DNA of 64,000 nt from positions 62,001-126,000 of the forward strand of contig CALFEQ010000054.1 in NCBI GenBank assembly GCA_937949945.1, written 5' to 3'. Below, piece after piece: positions 54,336-63,347 of this stretch. The notes under the pieces are model-generated. The model saw nothing but the letters and a program-made list of their open reading frames with translations. It was not told the DNA's origin and ran no database searches. Origin of the DNA: an uncultured Myxococcales bacterium (GTDB taxonomy: Bacteria; Myxococcota_A; Polyangia; Polyangiales; Polyangiaceae). Every line of letters begins with the position of its first letter. Positions within the stretch are counted from its first letter, which is position 1. The position numbers and the translations under genes were made by a program.

Positions 54336-56081
54336 ATGTCGGGCGTGAGCGACCGAATCATCCCGCGGAGAGGCGAGCAGCCGATCTTCGACTTCAACGC
54401 CGCGCGATCGTCGATCGTCGACGAGGTCGTCCATCGCGTCACCACGCAGACGCGGGATCCGCTCTTCGCGCTCAACGAGGCGGCGTACCTCGAGACCAAG
54501 CGCCTCCAGAACACGGGGCACCCCGACCTCGCCGAGTGGAGGGCGCTCGCGGCGCAGCTCGGCCGTATGACCGACGCGGAGCTGCGCGAGCGTCTCGAGG
54601 AGTACGCGAGACGGTACGCGTGGGACGTCGCGGGGAACTTCGACCGCCGCGTCTACAAATTCGCGTCGCGCGTGACGGCGCCGCTCCTCGGCGCGCTGCT
54701 CTCGCCCCGCGCCACGCTGAAGAACCTCCCCGCGTCGCTCGACCTGACGGCGCTCGACGGTCGCATCCTCGTCCAGGGGCCGCGCGAGCACATCCGCAAG
54801 CTGACCGAGATCGGCACGGTGGTGTTCGTGCCGACGCACCTGTCGAACCTCGACTCGGTCGTGTTCGGGTTCGCGCTCGAGCGTGCGGGCCTGCCGCCGG
54901 CCGTCTACGGCGCCGGGAAGAACCTCTTCACCAACCCGGTGCTGAGCTTCTTCATGCACAACCTCGGCGCCTACCGCGTCGACCGGCGCCTCAAGCACTC
55001 CCTCTACAAGGACGTGCTCAAGACGTACTCGTGCGTGCTGATCGAGCGCGGCTACCACTCGCTCTTCTTCCCGGGCGGGACGCGCTCGCGCTCGGGCGGC
55101 GTCGAGCGGAGGCTGAAGCTCGGCCTCGCGGGGACCGGTCTCGAGGCGTTCGTGCGCACGACGATGCGGGGGCGCACGCAGCTCGTCTTCTTCGTCCCGG
55201 CGACGATCAACTATCTGCTCACCCTCGAGGCGGAGACGCTCATCGACGACTTCCTCCAAGAGGAGGGCAAGGCCCGTTACATCATCGAGGACGACGAGTC
55301 GACGCGCATCGGACGCATCGCCTCGTTCATGAACAAGCTCCTCGGCCTCGATGCGGCGTGCGTCATCCGCTTCTCACGCCCGCTCGACGTCTTCGGCAAC
55401 TTCGTGGACGACGAGGGCAGGAGCCACGACAACCGAGGGCGCATCGTCGATCCGACGAGCTACATCATCGGACGCGACGACAAGCCCACGCTCGATCCGG
55501 TGCGCGACGCGGAGTACACGCGCGAGCTCGGCGAGCGCATCGTGGACGCGTACAAGCGCGATACCGTCGTGATGGCCACGCACGTGGTGGCCGCCGCCGC
55601 CTTCGAGCGGCTGCGTCGCGCCGTCGGGAAGGCGGACCTGTTCACGGTGCTCCGGCATCGGGACGACGTGACGGTGCCCCGCGCGGAGCTCGCGGAGGAC
55701 GTCGACCTCTTGATAGAGCGGCTCGACGCCATGGAGGCGCGCGGGCAGATCCTCCTGTCACCGACGGTGAAAGGGAAGCGCGGCGACGCCATCGTCGACG
55801 ACGCGCTCCGCGCCTTCGCGGGCTACCACACGAACGAGGTGCTCGCGCCCCGCGGGGCCGAGCTCGTCCTTCGCGACACGCGGCTTCTCTTCTACTACCA
55901 GAACCGTCTTGCGGCGCACGGCCTCGCTTACGACGCCATCGCTCCAAGCGGGATGCGCCCGGCGCATCTCCGCTCCGGGCCGGCGCCGTCGGCCCCGAGG
56001 CCCGCAGAGCCGCGAAATCCTTCGCCACGCGGCCCGAACGTAGGGGTTGCATCGGCGGCCGGAATGGGCTCTGCCACTTAA
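54336..56081 (+). CDS. Glycerol-3-phosphate/1-acyl-G3P acyltransferase family protein (PlsB-like)
   Basis: 581 residues. The acyltransferase core has block I VFVPTHLSNLDSVVFGFAL (HxxxxD as HLSNLD), block II around GAYRVDRRLKHSLYKDVLKTY, block III FFPGGTRSRSGGVERRLKLGL (FPxGTRS, with Gly replacing the usual Glu), and block IV LVFFVPATINYLL. Long helical N- and C-terminal regions resemble PlsB rather than short PlsC. It would acylate a glycerophosphate backbone at the inner membrane. The tail after ~540 is low complexity. The FPGGTRS variant deserves attention, since the Glu of FPEGTRS normally helps bind the phosphate. Confidence 0.88.
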   Translation: MSGVSDRIIPRRGEQPIFDFNAARSSIVDEVVHRVTTQTRDPLFALNEAAYLETKRLQNTGHPDLAEWRALAAQLGRMTDAELRERLEEYARRYAWDVAGNFDRRVYKFASRVTAPLLGALLSPRATLKNLPASLDLTALDGRILVQGPREHIRKLTEIGTVVFVPTHLSNLDSVVFGFALERAGLPPAVYGAGKNLFTNPVLSFFMHNLGAYRVDRRLKHSLYKDVLKTYSCVLIERGYHSLFFPGGTRSRSGGVERRLKLGLAGTGLEAFVRTTMRGRTQLVFFVPATINYLLTLEAETLIDDFLQEEGKARYIIEDDESTRIGRIASFMNKLLGLDAACVIRFSRPLDVFGNFVDDEGRSHDNRGRIVDPTSYIIGRDDKPTLDPVRDAEYTRELGERIVDAYKRDTVVMATHVVAAAAFERLRRAVGKADLFTVLRHRDDVTVPRAELAEDVDLLIERLDAMEARGQILLSPTVKGKRGDAIVDDALRAFAGYHTNEVLAPRGAELVLRDTRLLFYYQNRLAAHGLAYDAIAPSGMRPAHLRSGPAPSAPRPAEPRNPSPRGPNVGVASAAGMGSAT

Positions 56082-56184
56082 TCCAACCCCAGCGGCCCCG
56101 GGGCCGACACGGCCCTGGCGCCACTGCCTTTCCGTGCGCTAAGGTGCGCCCCGCTTTGAAGGGCGATTTCTGCCCGTTTTTGTC

Positions 56185-58371
56185 ATGACCGATCCGAACA
56201 CGCCCGACCCCAACACCCCTCCCGCCGCCGACGTTTCGTCGCCGCAGGCACCGGCGCCCGCGCCGGCGGAGGGCTCGAAGTCCCCCGAGACCGCGACCTC
56301 GACCGAGACCGCCACGGCGACCTCGACCTCGACCGAGGCCGCGCCTTCGAACGGCTCGAACGCGGAGGCGTCTGCCTCCCCGAGCGCTGCAGCGGAGGGC
56401 GCCTCGGCCCAAGAGGCTGGCTCCGACGGCGAGGGGGCTCAGGAGAGCGGCGAAGGGCAAGGCGAGGCCGCGAAGGCGGCGGACGGCACGCCGGCCGCCG
56501 AAGGCACCCCCGCGAAGAAGCGCCGCCGGCGCCGCCGGAAGAAGAAGTCCGCCGCCGCGGCCGCTCAGGCCGACGGACAGGCGGCCGAGGGAACGCAGCC
56601 GGCGGAAGGCTCCTCCGACGACGCCCAGGCGAAGGGCGGCAAGAAGAAGGAGCGCGCGGAGCGTGAGCGCCCGGCGTTCAACGTCGGCGACGTCGTCTTC
56701 GGAAAGGTCATCGAGTTCACCGAGGACGCGCTCTTCGTGGACCTCTCCGGCAAGGCGAAGGCGATCTTCGACCTTCGCGAGCTCCTCATCACGGAGGACG
56801 ACGTCGAGGAGTACACGCGCGCGGACAAGAAGGAGGCCGAGGAGCTCGCGGCCGCCCGCGCCGCGGCAGCGACCGAGGACCCGACCGCGAGCGCACCTGC
56901 CGATGGTGCGGCAGCGTCCGCGGAAGCGGCCGAGCAGAAGGCGGAGGGCGAGGCCGGTGCCGCGCCCGCGGAAGGCGCTCCGGCCGAGGCCGCGCCCGCG
57001 GAGGGCGCCCCGGCGACCGCGGCAGCCTCCACGAGCGGCGAGGCTCCGGCGCCCGCGCCATCCGGCGAGGCTTCGTCGACGGACGACAAGTCCGAAGACA
57101 AGAACCCGCAGCTTCCGCGCGTCATCCTCGAGCCCGGCGCCCCGTTCGTCGGCCTCGTGCACAACGACGGCGGGCGCGGCGGTCTCGTCGTCCTGACGCA
57201 CCACCCGAAGCGCGTGCAGAAGACGAAGCCGATCGTCGCCGAGGCTGCCAAGACGGGTTCGCTCGTCTTCGGCCTCGTCACCGGCACGATCAAGGGCGGC
57301 GTCGAGGTCGACGTCGACGGCCTCCGCGCGTTCGCGCCGGCTTCGCACGTCGAGCTCCGGCCGGGTGCCGATCTCTCGCATCTCGTCGGCAAGCGCCTGC
57401 CGTTCGCGGTCACGCAGTACGCGAAGCGCGGGCGTGACGTCGTGCTCTCGCGTCGCGCCATCCTCGAGAACGAGGCGAAGGAGCGTCGCGAGGAGGCGCT
57501 CAAGAAGATCGAGATGGGTTCGATCGTCGACGGCGTCGTCCGCACGGTGGTCCCGTTCGGCGCCTTCATCGACGTCGGCGGCGTCGAGGGCCTCGTCCCG
57601 CTCAGCGAGATGAGCCACAACCGCGCCGATCAGCCGAAGGACGTCTTCAAGGTCGGCGAGACGGTCAAGGTCAAGGTGCTCCGTCTCGACGAGCGCGGGA
57701 AGCTCTGGCTCTCGCGCAAGGCGGCCATGGAGGATCCGTGGGACAAGGTCGCGGAGAAGTACGCGGTCGGGACCCGGCACAAGGGCAAGGTCGCTCGCCT
57801 CCAGCCGTTCGGCGCGTTCATCGAGCTCGAGCCCGGCATCGACGGCCTCATCCACACCGCGGATCTCTCGATCAAGCGCATCGAGCACCCCGAGGAGGTG
57901 GTGAAGGTCGGCGAGGAGATCGAGGTCGTCGTCGCGAGCCTCGACGTGAAGCAGCACCGCATCGCGCTGCATCCGGCGCCGACCGGTGAGGCCGCCAACG
58001 AGGAGCCTCAGCGCGTCCAGCTCCACAAGACGGTGAAGGTCGCCGTCGTGAACGTCGAGCCCGGCGGGCTCGTCGTCCGCGTCCTCGGCGCGACGGGCCG
58101 CAACGCGCGCGGCTTCATCAGCGCCGCCGCGACGGGCACGCCGCGCGGATCGGAGCTTCGCAAGCTCTTCCCCGTGGGGATGCAGCTCGAGGCGAAGGTC
58201 GTCGAGCACGATCCTCGTCGCGGCGAGCTCAAGCTCTCGATCAAGGCCCTCAACGAGGAGAACGAGCGCAACGCGTTCCAGCAGTACCGCGCGCAGGTCA
58301 AGCGCGAGGCGAAGTTCGGGACGCTCGCCGATCTGCTCGCGAAGCGGAACATCACGCCGAGCAGCAAGTAG
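56185..58371 (+). CDS. Multi-S1-domain RNA-binding protein (ribosomal protein S1-like)
   Basis: 728 residues. The first ~160 are low complexity (Ala/Glu/Thr-rich) with a basic cluster KKRRRRRRKKKS near residues 112-123. The first S1-like domain (FNVGDVVFGKVIEFTEDALFVDLSGKAKAIF) is split by an Ala/Glu-rich insertion of about 100 residues. Further S1 domains follow at about 355-425, 445-512 (GSIVDGVVRTVVPFGAFIDVGGVEGLVPLSEMSH), 525-597 (GTRHKGKVARLQPFGAFIELEPGIDGLIH) and 610-690. It is related to ribosomal protein S1 but is not a standard six-domain form. Probably translation- or RNA-metabolism-associated. Confidence 0.9.
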   Translation: MTDPNTPDPNTPPAADVSSPQAPAPAPAEGSKSPETATSTETATATSTSTEAAPSNGSNAEASASPSAAAEGASAQEAGSDGEGAQESGEGQGEAAKAADGTPAAEGTPAKKRRRRRRKKKSAAAAAQADGQAAEGTQPAEGSSDDAQAKGGKKKERAERERPAFNVGDVVFGKVIEFTEDALFVDLSGKAKAIFDLRELLITEDDVEEYTRADKKEAEELAAARAAAATEDPTASAPADGAAASAEAAEQKAEGEAGAAPAEGAPAEAAPAEGAPATAAASTSGEAPAPAPSGEASSTDDKSEDKNPQLPRVILEPGAPFVGLVHNDGGRGGLVVLTHHPKRVQKTKPIVAEAAKTGSLVFGLVTGTIKGGVEVDVDGLRAFAPASHVELRPGADLSHLVGKRLPFAVTQYAKRGRDVVLSRRAILENEAKERREEALKKIEMGSIVDGVVRTVVPFGAFIDVGGVEGLVPLSEMSHNRADQPKDVFKVGETVKVKVLRLDERGKLWLSRKAAMEDPWDKVAEKYAVGTRHKGKVARLQPFGAFIELEPGIDGLIHTADLSIKRIEHPEEVVKVGEEIEVVVASLDVKQHRIALHPAPTGEAANEEPQRVQLHKTVKVAVVNVEPGGLVVRVLGATGRNARGFISAAATGTPRGSELRKLFPVGMQLEAKVVEHDPRRGELKLSIKALNEENERNAFQQYRAQVKREAKFGTLADLLAKRNITPSSK

Positions 58372-58411
58372 CCCCCGTACGCGGGCGGGCGCGTGCCCGT
58401 CCGCGTGCCGG

Positions 58412-59779
58412 TCACTTCTTCCGCGCCGGGGGCGTGACCGTCTCGATGCGGATGCGGTTCCGGTACGTGCCCTCGGCGTGCCCGACGGACTGCCAGCCGC
58501 GGCCGGGCCCCGTCTCGGCGAGCGTCAGCACGATGACGGCCTCCGAGCCGCCGCGTGTGAAGAACTGGATCGAGTTCTGCGGCAGCCCCCAGCCCGCCGT
58601 CGGCGAAGGCTCGGTGCTCACCTGCGCCGCCCAGTCGGCGAACGTGAGCCGGCACGAGCCGGAGGTGCCGTCCTTGCGACGGAGCTCGATGGTGAGCGGC
58701 TCGTCCCTCCCGAGGTGGCCCTTCGCGATCTCCGTGTAGGGCCCCTTCTCGGCGTCTTCCGCGCGCACGACGTGGAACGCCATGTCCGCGCCGAGGTAGG
58801 CGAGCTGCGCCGGCCGACCCGTCGGGTAGTCCATGGGCTCGATCGGAAACTCTCGAGGCGCCGTGGGGCCGAACACGATCGTCGCTTCGAACGGGACGTG
58901 GATCGTGGTGAACGTGTTGAGGTGCGAGTAGACGGGGCGCGGCAGCGTCGAGACGGCTTCGATGTCGATGCCCTTCGCGTCTCTCGTCGCGACGAGCGAC
59001 GTCTCTCCGTCGTCGGAGTAACGCGCCGAAAATCCGTTCTTTCCCTTGGCGAAGGCCTCGAGCTTTCGGCGCGGGCCGAACGAGTCGGGCGGCGCGAGCA
59101 CCGTCCAGGTCCGGTCGGGCGAGCGGCTCTCGAAGGTGAGGAGCGGTCGCAAGCGGACGTGCTCCTTGCCGCACGGGAACGTCACCTGTCCGCTCGCCGC
59201 TTCGTCCTTCGTCGCGGTGCCCTTCACCTCCGCGAGCGTCCCGCCGGCGGGTCGCGTCGAGGGCGGCGGCGCGCGCTGTCCGACGATCACCACGACGCCG
59301 ACGATGGCGCCGGCGATCGCGCCGACGACGGAGAAGAGCGTCGACATGCGCGTCGCCCAGGCGAGCGTCGCGAGCGCGAGCGCGATCGACAGTGGTCCGA
59401 TCGCGCGCTCGAGCCCGAACGAGACCGGGAACAAGAGGTGACCGGTCATGACGGCGGCGAGCCATCCTCCCGCGATCGCCGCCGAGGCGACGGAGACCGG
59501 AAGCCCCGACGACTGCATGAAGACGAACCGGACGAGCGTCGCGACGAGCACGAGCCCGGTCGCCGCAGGCAGCAGCGTGTTCGTCCAAGCGTGGATGTCG
59601 TCGAGGCCGAAGCCGCGCGGCAACGCCACGACGGCCACGACGCACGCAGCCGCGTGCACGGTGAGCACGATCACCGCCGAGCCGAACACGAGCGTCCGGA
59701 TCCAAGGCCTCCGCCAGCGCGACACCTTCGGGCGCCATCGCGACCGCTGCTGCTTCGGAGCGCTCCGCCCGGTCATCAT
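58412..59779 (-). CDS. Membrane protein of unknown function
   Basis: 455 residues. A basic N-terminus (PKQQRSRWRPKVSRWRR) is followed by about five hydrophobic helices up to residue ~175 (from TLVFGSAVIVLTVHAAACVVAVV to LFSVVGAIAGAIVGVVVIVG), then a soluble domain of ~270 residues with many beta-type patterns (VTFPCGKEHVRLRPLLTF, PGRGWQSVGHAEGTYRNRIRIE). No known domain is recognised. The large C-terminal part probably lies in the periplasm. It converges on the S1-protein gene. Confidence 0.75.
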   Translation of the reverse strand: MMTGRSAPKQQRSRWRPKVSRWRRPWIRTLVFGSAVIVLTVHAAACVVAVVALPRGFGLDDIHAWTNTLLPAATGLVLVATLVRFVFMQSSGLPVSVASAAIAGGWLAAVMTGHLLFPVSFGLERAIGPLSIALALATLAWATRMSTLFSVVGAIAGAIVGVVVIVGQRAPPPSTRPAGGTLAEVKGTATKDEAASGQVTFPCGKEHVRLRPLLTFESRSPDRTWTVLAPPDSFGPRRKLEAFAKGKNGFSARYSDDGETSLVATRDAKGIDIEAVSTLPRPVYSHLNTFTTIHVPFEATIVFGPTAPREFPIEPMDYPTGRPAQLAYLGADMAFHVVRAEDAEKGPYTEIAKGHLGRDEPLTIELRRKDGTSGSCRLTFADWAAQVSTEPSPTAGWGLPQNSIQFFTRGGSEAVIVLTLAETGPGRGWQSVGHAEGTYRNRIRIETVTPPARKK

Positions 59780-59888
59780 CGGCTGGCGGGGATGATACTC
59801 GCGTCGCAGCTCGACCCGCAGAGGCCCGACGCCTCACCGCCCCATCTCTCGTGCTCGCACGAAGCGCGTCGCCGGCGACCCGAGCCCG

Positions 59889-60950
59889 TCAGAACGTACC
59901 CCCGATACCGATCGCGGCGCGGTCCCTGCCGACGTTCATCGACGGCGCGAGCGTGATGCCGCCGACCCGCCGTCCCGTCGACGCGGTGTCGGGCTCGATC
60001 CGCTGCCGTTTGTAACCGAGCGCGAAGACGTCGACGAGCGTGCAGCCGCCGGCTCCGACGTAGGCGCCGATGATGGCGCCGGTGCCTGCGGCGTCCGCGA
60101 CCTCGTCGCCGCTCCGCTTCCCGGCCGTGGCGATGACCCCCGCGATCGCTCCGACGCCCGCGCCGAGCAGCGGGAGCATGATGCGCATGCCGATGCTCCC
60201 GAAGCCACGGCCGACCTCCGCGTGGGCCATGTGGATGATCGGTGTCCCGAGCCCGAACGTGATGAGGCCGAGCGCGACGGCGCCGTCCGCGTCGGCGAAA
60301 CCGCCGGTGAGCGTGAGCACGTAGGCGATGGAGTCGGGGATGAGGGCCTGCCAGCCGTACCAGACCTTCTCGTAGCGCGGCGCAGAGTAGTTCGGCGGCG
60401 GCGCGAGCACGGGGATGCCCGATGCCTGCGCGGGCTGCGTCGGCTGAGGCCGCGCAGGCGCAGGCGTCACGCCGGGCGGATACACGACGAGCGGCGGCTG
60501 CTGGGGGGGCGGAGTCGTGGGCGCCGGAGCAGGCGTCGGCGTCGCAGCGGGCTTGGGCTTCGGGCAGCCGTACTCGCAGCGGATCGCGGTCTCGTTCGGA
60601 TTCTGGAGCTGGGTGAGCTTGCCGGCGACCTTGGCGACGCAAGCGAGGTTGTCGTAGCCGGGCGCCTCGACCTTCACGGCGACGGCGTTGCCTTCCGAGT
60701 CCCATCGCATCACGACCGCCGGCGTGACGTCCTTTCCGCCCGCCGCATCGAGGCACTTGCGCAGGTCGCGCAGGAGCGGGTCCGTCACGGCCGTGACGCG
60801 CGCGAGGTCGTCCTTCGACGCGTAGTAGCCGTTCGTCCCTTCGCAGGTCGTCGTCGGCGTGGTGCACGCCGCTTGCGCCGCGGCGTCGCGTGCGCCGAAG
60901 ACGATCGCGCAAGCCCCGATGGGCAGGAGGAGTCGAAGCGAACGCCTCAT
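59889..60950 (-). CDS. Exported protein of unknown function with glycine-zipper-like segment
   Basis: 353 residues with a signal peptide (LLLPIGACAIVFGARDAAAQA). The N-terminal domain (DPLLRDLRKCLDAAGGKDVTPAVVMRWDSEGNAVAVKVEAPGYDNLACVAKVAGKL) resembles the AgmX/PglI- or TonB-like C-terminal fold with a conserved Cys pair. A Pro/Ala-rich linker follows, then a hydrophobic region with Gly-rich helices (MLPLLGAGVGAIAGVIATAGKR, GAIIGAYVGAGGCTLVDVFAL). It probably sits in or across a membrane of the envelope. The function is unknown. Confidence 0.75.
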   Translation of the reverse strand: MRRSLRLLLPIGACAIVFGARDAAAQAACTTPTTTCEGTNGYYASKDDLARVTAVTDPLLRDLRKCLDAAGGKDVTPAVVMRWDSEGNAVAVKVEAPGYDNLACVAKVAGKLTQLQNPNETAIRCEYGCPKPKPAATPTPAPAPTTPPPQQPPLVVYPPGVTPAPARPQPTQPAQASGIPVLAPPPNYSAPRYEKVWYGWQALIPDSIAYVLTLTGGFADADGAVALGLITFGLGTPIIHMAHAEVGRGFGSIGMRIMLPLLGAGVGAIAGVIATAGKRSGDEVADAAGTGAIIGAYVGAGGCTLVDVFALGYKRQRIEPDTASTGRRVGGITLAPSMNVGRDRAAIGIGGTF

Positions 60951-60971
60951 CTCTCGACTATTCCTATCATG

Positions 60972-62282
60972 TCAGAGCAGGCGGCGGGCTTTGACCTCGA
61001 GGTAACGCTTCACGAGCAGCGGGGTGACCTCCTCGGGACGTGCGTCGAGCACGAGGGCGCCTGCGTTCCGGAGCGAGCGGACGATCCCGTCGCGCCAAGC
61101 GATCGATTCGGCGGCGGCGGCGCGGACGAGGACGTCGTCCTCGTCGAGCGGCTTCTCGATCGCGAGGCGCTCGACGTCGACGTCGCGCATGAGCACGCAG
61201 AGCGGGAGGTGGCGCGGCAAGAGGCTCTTGACCGCGGAGGCGAGGTCCTTCGCGCTGCGCGGGTCGAGCAGGTTCGTGAAGAGGATGAACAGCGAGCGCA
61301 CCTTCACCTGCGTCTTCAGGAACACCATCGCGGCGCGGTAGTCCGTGGCCGCGAAGCCGGCATCGAGGGCGTAGACGGCGCGCGTGAGCTTGCGCCCCGC
61401 CGAGCGCCCGCCCGTCGGCCGGAGGAAGCTCCGCGGCCGGTCGTCGAACGTGAGGAGCCCCGCGCGATCGCCGCCGCGGAGCGCGACGTCCGCCGTGAGG
61501 AGCGCCGCGGCGAGCGCGTGATCGACGCTCGTGAGCCCGCCGCTCTCTCCGCGCATCGCGCGGCCGATGTCGATCGCGAAGACGACGTTCTGGTTCGACT
61601 CGGCCTGGTACTGGCGGGAGACGAGATCGTCGCGCCGCGCCGTCGCGCGCCAGTCGATCCGGCGGATCTCGTCTCCGCGCTGCCACGGCCGGAGGCGCTC
61701 GAACTCGGTGTCGCCTCCGCGGACGCGCAAGGATCCGAGCCGAGCGTCCTCGCGCCCTTGGCGGCGCAGCATCTCGAGCATGCGAGCGGCGTGCACGTCG
61801 GGGTAGACGTCGACATCCTCCGGCAGCTCCGTCCGCTCCTGCGCCTGGAGCAGGCCGAGAGGCAGCGCGTATCGGACGGTGACGGCGCCGAGCTTTCGCG
61901 CTCCGCGTCGCTTCGGCGTGATCTCGTACCGGAGCTGCGCCGTGCCGCGCGGGGGCAGCTCGAACGTCGCGGGCAGGCCGCTGACGACGGCGTCCTCGAT
62001 CGGGTCGTCCATCACGGTGCCCGAGAGCGCGCGGTCGCTCCGGTTGACGAGGACGATCGAGACCGCGTTCGGCCGCCCGACGGAGAAGATGTCGGCCGCG
62101 CGGCGCTCGACCTCGATCCGCCGCCGGCGTCCCGCGATCGCGTCCGCGCCCGTCATGGCCACGAGGAGCGCGTCGATGCCGATCCACGCGGCGTCGACGC
62201 CCGGGACGAAGCCTGCGACGAGCGCGACCGCCGTCGCGACGAAGGCGAGGGCGACGAGGCGCTTCGTCGGGACGACGCGCAA
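60972..62282 (-). CDS. DUF58 domain protein (MoxR-associated)
   Basis: 436 residues from the TTG at 62282, one base after the MoxR gene's stop; the open frame extends back into the MoxR gene but that part is not domain-like. Two N-terminal helices (LVALAFVATAVALVAGFVPGVDAAWIGIDALL), a beta-rich middle, then the DUF58 signature GGDTEFERLRPWQRGDEIRRIDWRATARRDDLVSRQY near residues 190-225. A VWA-like part follows (NVVFAIDIGRAMRGE, RAGLLTFDD). DUF58 proteins work with MoxR AAA+ ATPases in metal-cofactor insertion or envelope protein maturation. No VWA/TPR companion genes are visible downstream. Confidence 0.9.
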   Translation of the reverse strand: MRVVPTKRLVALAFVATAVALVAGFVPGVDAAWIGIDALLVAMTGADAIAGRRRRIEVERRAADIFSVGRPNAVSIVLVNRSDRALSGTVMDDPIEDAVVSGLPATFELPPRGTAQLRYEITPKRRGARKLGAVTVRYALPLGLLQAQERTELPEDVDVYPDVHAARMLEMLRRQGREDARLGSLRVRGGDTEFERLRPWQRGDEIRRIDWRATARRDDLVSRQYQAESNQNVVFAIDIGRAMRGESGGLTSVDHALAAALLTADVALRGGDRAGLLTFDDRPRSFLRPTGGRSAGRKLTRAVYALDAGFAATDYRAAMVFLKTQVKVRSLFILFTNLLDPRSAKDLASAVKSLLPRHLPLCVLMRDVDVERLAIEKPLDEDDVLVRAAAAESIAWRDGIVRSLRNAGALVLDARPEEVTPLLVKRYLEVKARRLL

Positions 62283-62283
62283 C

Positions 62284-63258
62284 TCAGGCCCCCGCGGCGA
62301 CCGCGGCCGCGCGCGGGACGGGCGCGGAGCGGAGGATGTCCTCGATGCGCTCGTCGGCGCCAATCCCTTGGAGCTCGGCGTCGGGGTGGAGCATGACGCG
62401 GTGGCGGAGGACGGCCTTCGCGATCGGCTTGACGTCGTCCGGCGTGACGTAGTCGCGGCCCTCGCTCGCGGCGACGACCTGCGCGGCCTTCATCATCGCG
62501 ATCGAGGCGCGCGGCGAGGCGCCGAGCTCGATGGCGCGGTCCTCGCGCGTGCGTCGCGTGATGTCGACGATGTAAGCGACGACGGCGTCGTCGACGCGCA
62601 CCCGGCGCGCGAACGCGGACATCGCGAGCAGCTCGTCGGGCGAGGTGACCGGCGCGAGGCCCGAGATGTCCGTCGGATCGAACCCCGCCGCGTGGTTCTT
62701 CACGATGCGCTCTTCCTCTTCGCGCGGCGGATCGGCGACGGTGATCTTCATGAGGAAGCGGTCGAGCTGGGCCTCCGGGAGCGGGTAGGTGCCCTGGGAC
62801 TCGACCGGGTTCTGCGTCGCCACGACGATGAACGGCTTCGGCAGCGATCGGGACGTGCCGTCGACCGTGACCTGGTGCTCCTGCATCGCCTCGAGCAGGG
62901 CCGACTGCGTCTTGGCGGGCGCGCGGTTGATCTCGTCGGCGAGGAGGAGCTGACAGAAGATCGGCCCGGGTACGAACGTGAACGTCCCGCTCTGGCGGTC
63001 GAGGATGCTCGAGCCGGTCACGTCGCTGGGCATGAGGTCGGGCGTGAACTGGATCCGCTTGAAGCTCGCGCCCGACACGCGCGCGAACGTGCGGGCCACG
63101 AGCGTCTTGCCGAGGCCGGGAGCTCCCTCGATGAGGACGTGGCCTCCGGCGATGGCGGTGACGAGGAGCCCGAGCACGAGCTCCTCCTGGCCGACCACGA
63201 CCGTGGCCATCTGCGATCGGATGCGATCGAAGGTCTGCTGGAACGCCTCCGGGGTCAT
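62284..63258 (-). CDS. MoxR family AAA+ ATPase
   Basis: 324 residues; I chose the ATG at 63258, preceded by a good GGAGAGGAG ribosome-binding site, over an earlier open-frame start. Walker A GAPGLGKT, Walker B LLLADEINRA, sensor 1 ATQNPVESQGTYPLPEAQLDRF, and the MoxR-specific CQLLLADEINRAPAKTQSALLEAMQE block are present. The C-terminal lid (SPRASIAMMKAAQVVAASEGRDYVTPDDVKPIA) is normal. It acts as a chaperone-like ATPase with the coupled DUF58 protein; the client is unknown. Confidence 0.95.
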   Translation of the reverse strand: MTPEAFQQTFDRIRSQMATVVVGQEELVLGLLVTAIAGGHVLIEGAPGLGKTLVARTFARVSGASFKRIQFTPDLMPSDVTGSSILDRQSGTFTFVPGPIFCQLLLADEINRAPAKTQSALLEAMQEHQVTVDGTSRSLPKPFIVVATQNPVESQGTYPLPEAQLDRFLMKITVADPPREEEERIVKNHAAGFDPTDISGLAPVTSPDELLAMSAFARRVRVDDAVVAYIVDITRRTREDRAIELGASPRASIAMMKAAQVVAASEGRDYVTPDDVKPIAKAVLRHRVMLHPDAELQGIGADERIEDILRSAPVPRAAAVAAGA

Positions 63259-63347
63259 GAGCTCCTCTCCTCCTGCCCGGCGCCGCGAACCTAACATCTG
63301 CTAGCTTCGCAGGCGATGGCAATGGCTACGAGCGAGCGAGGCCCGAG

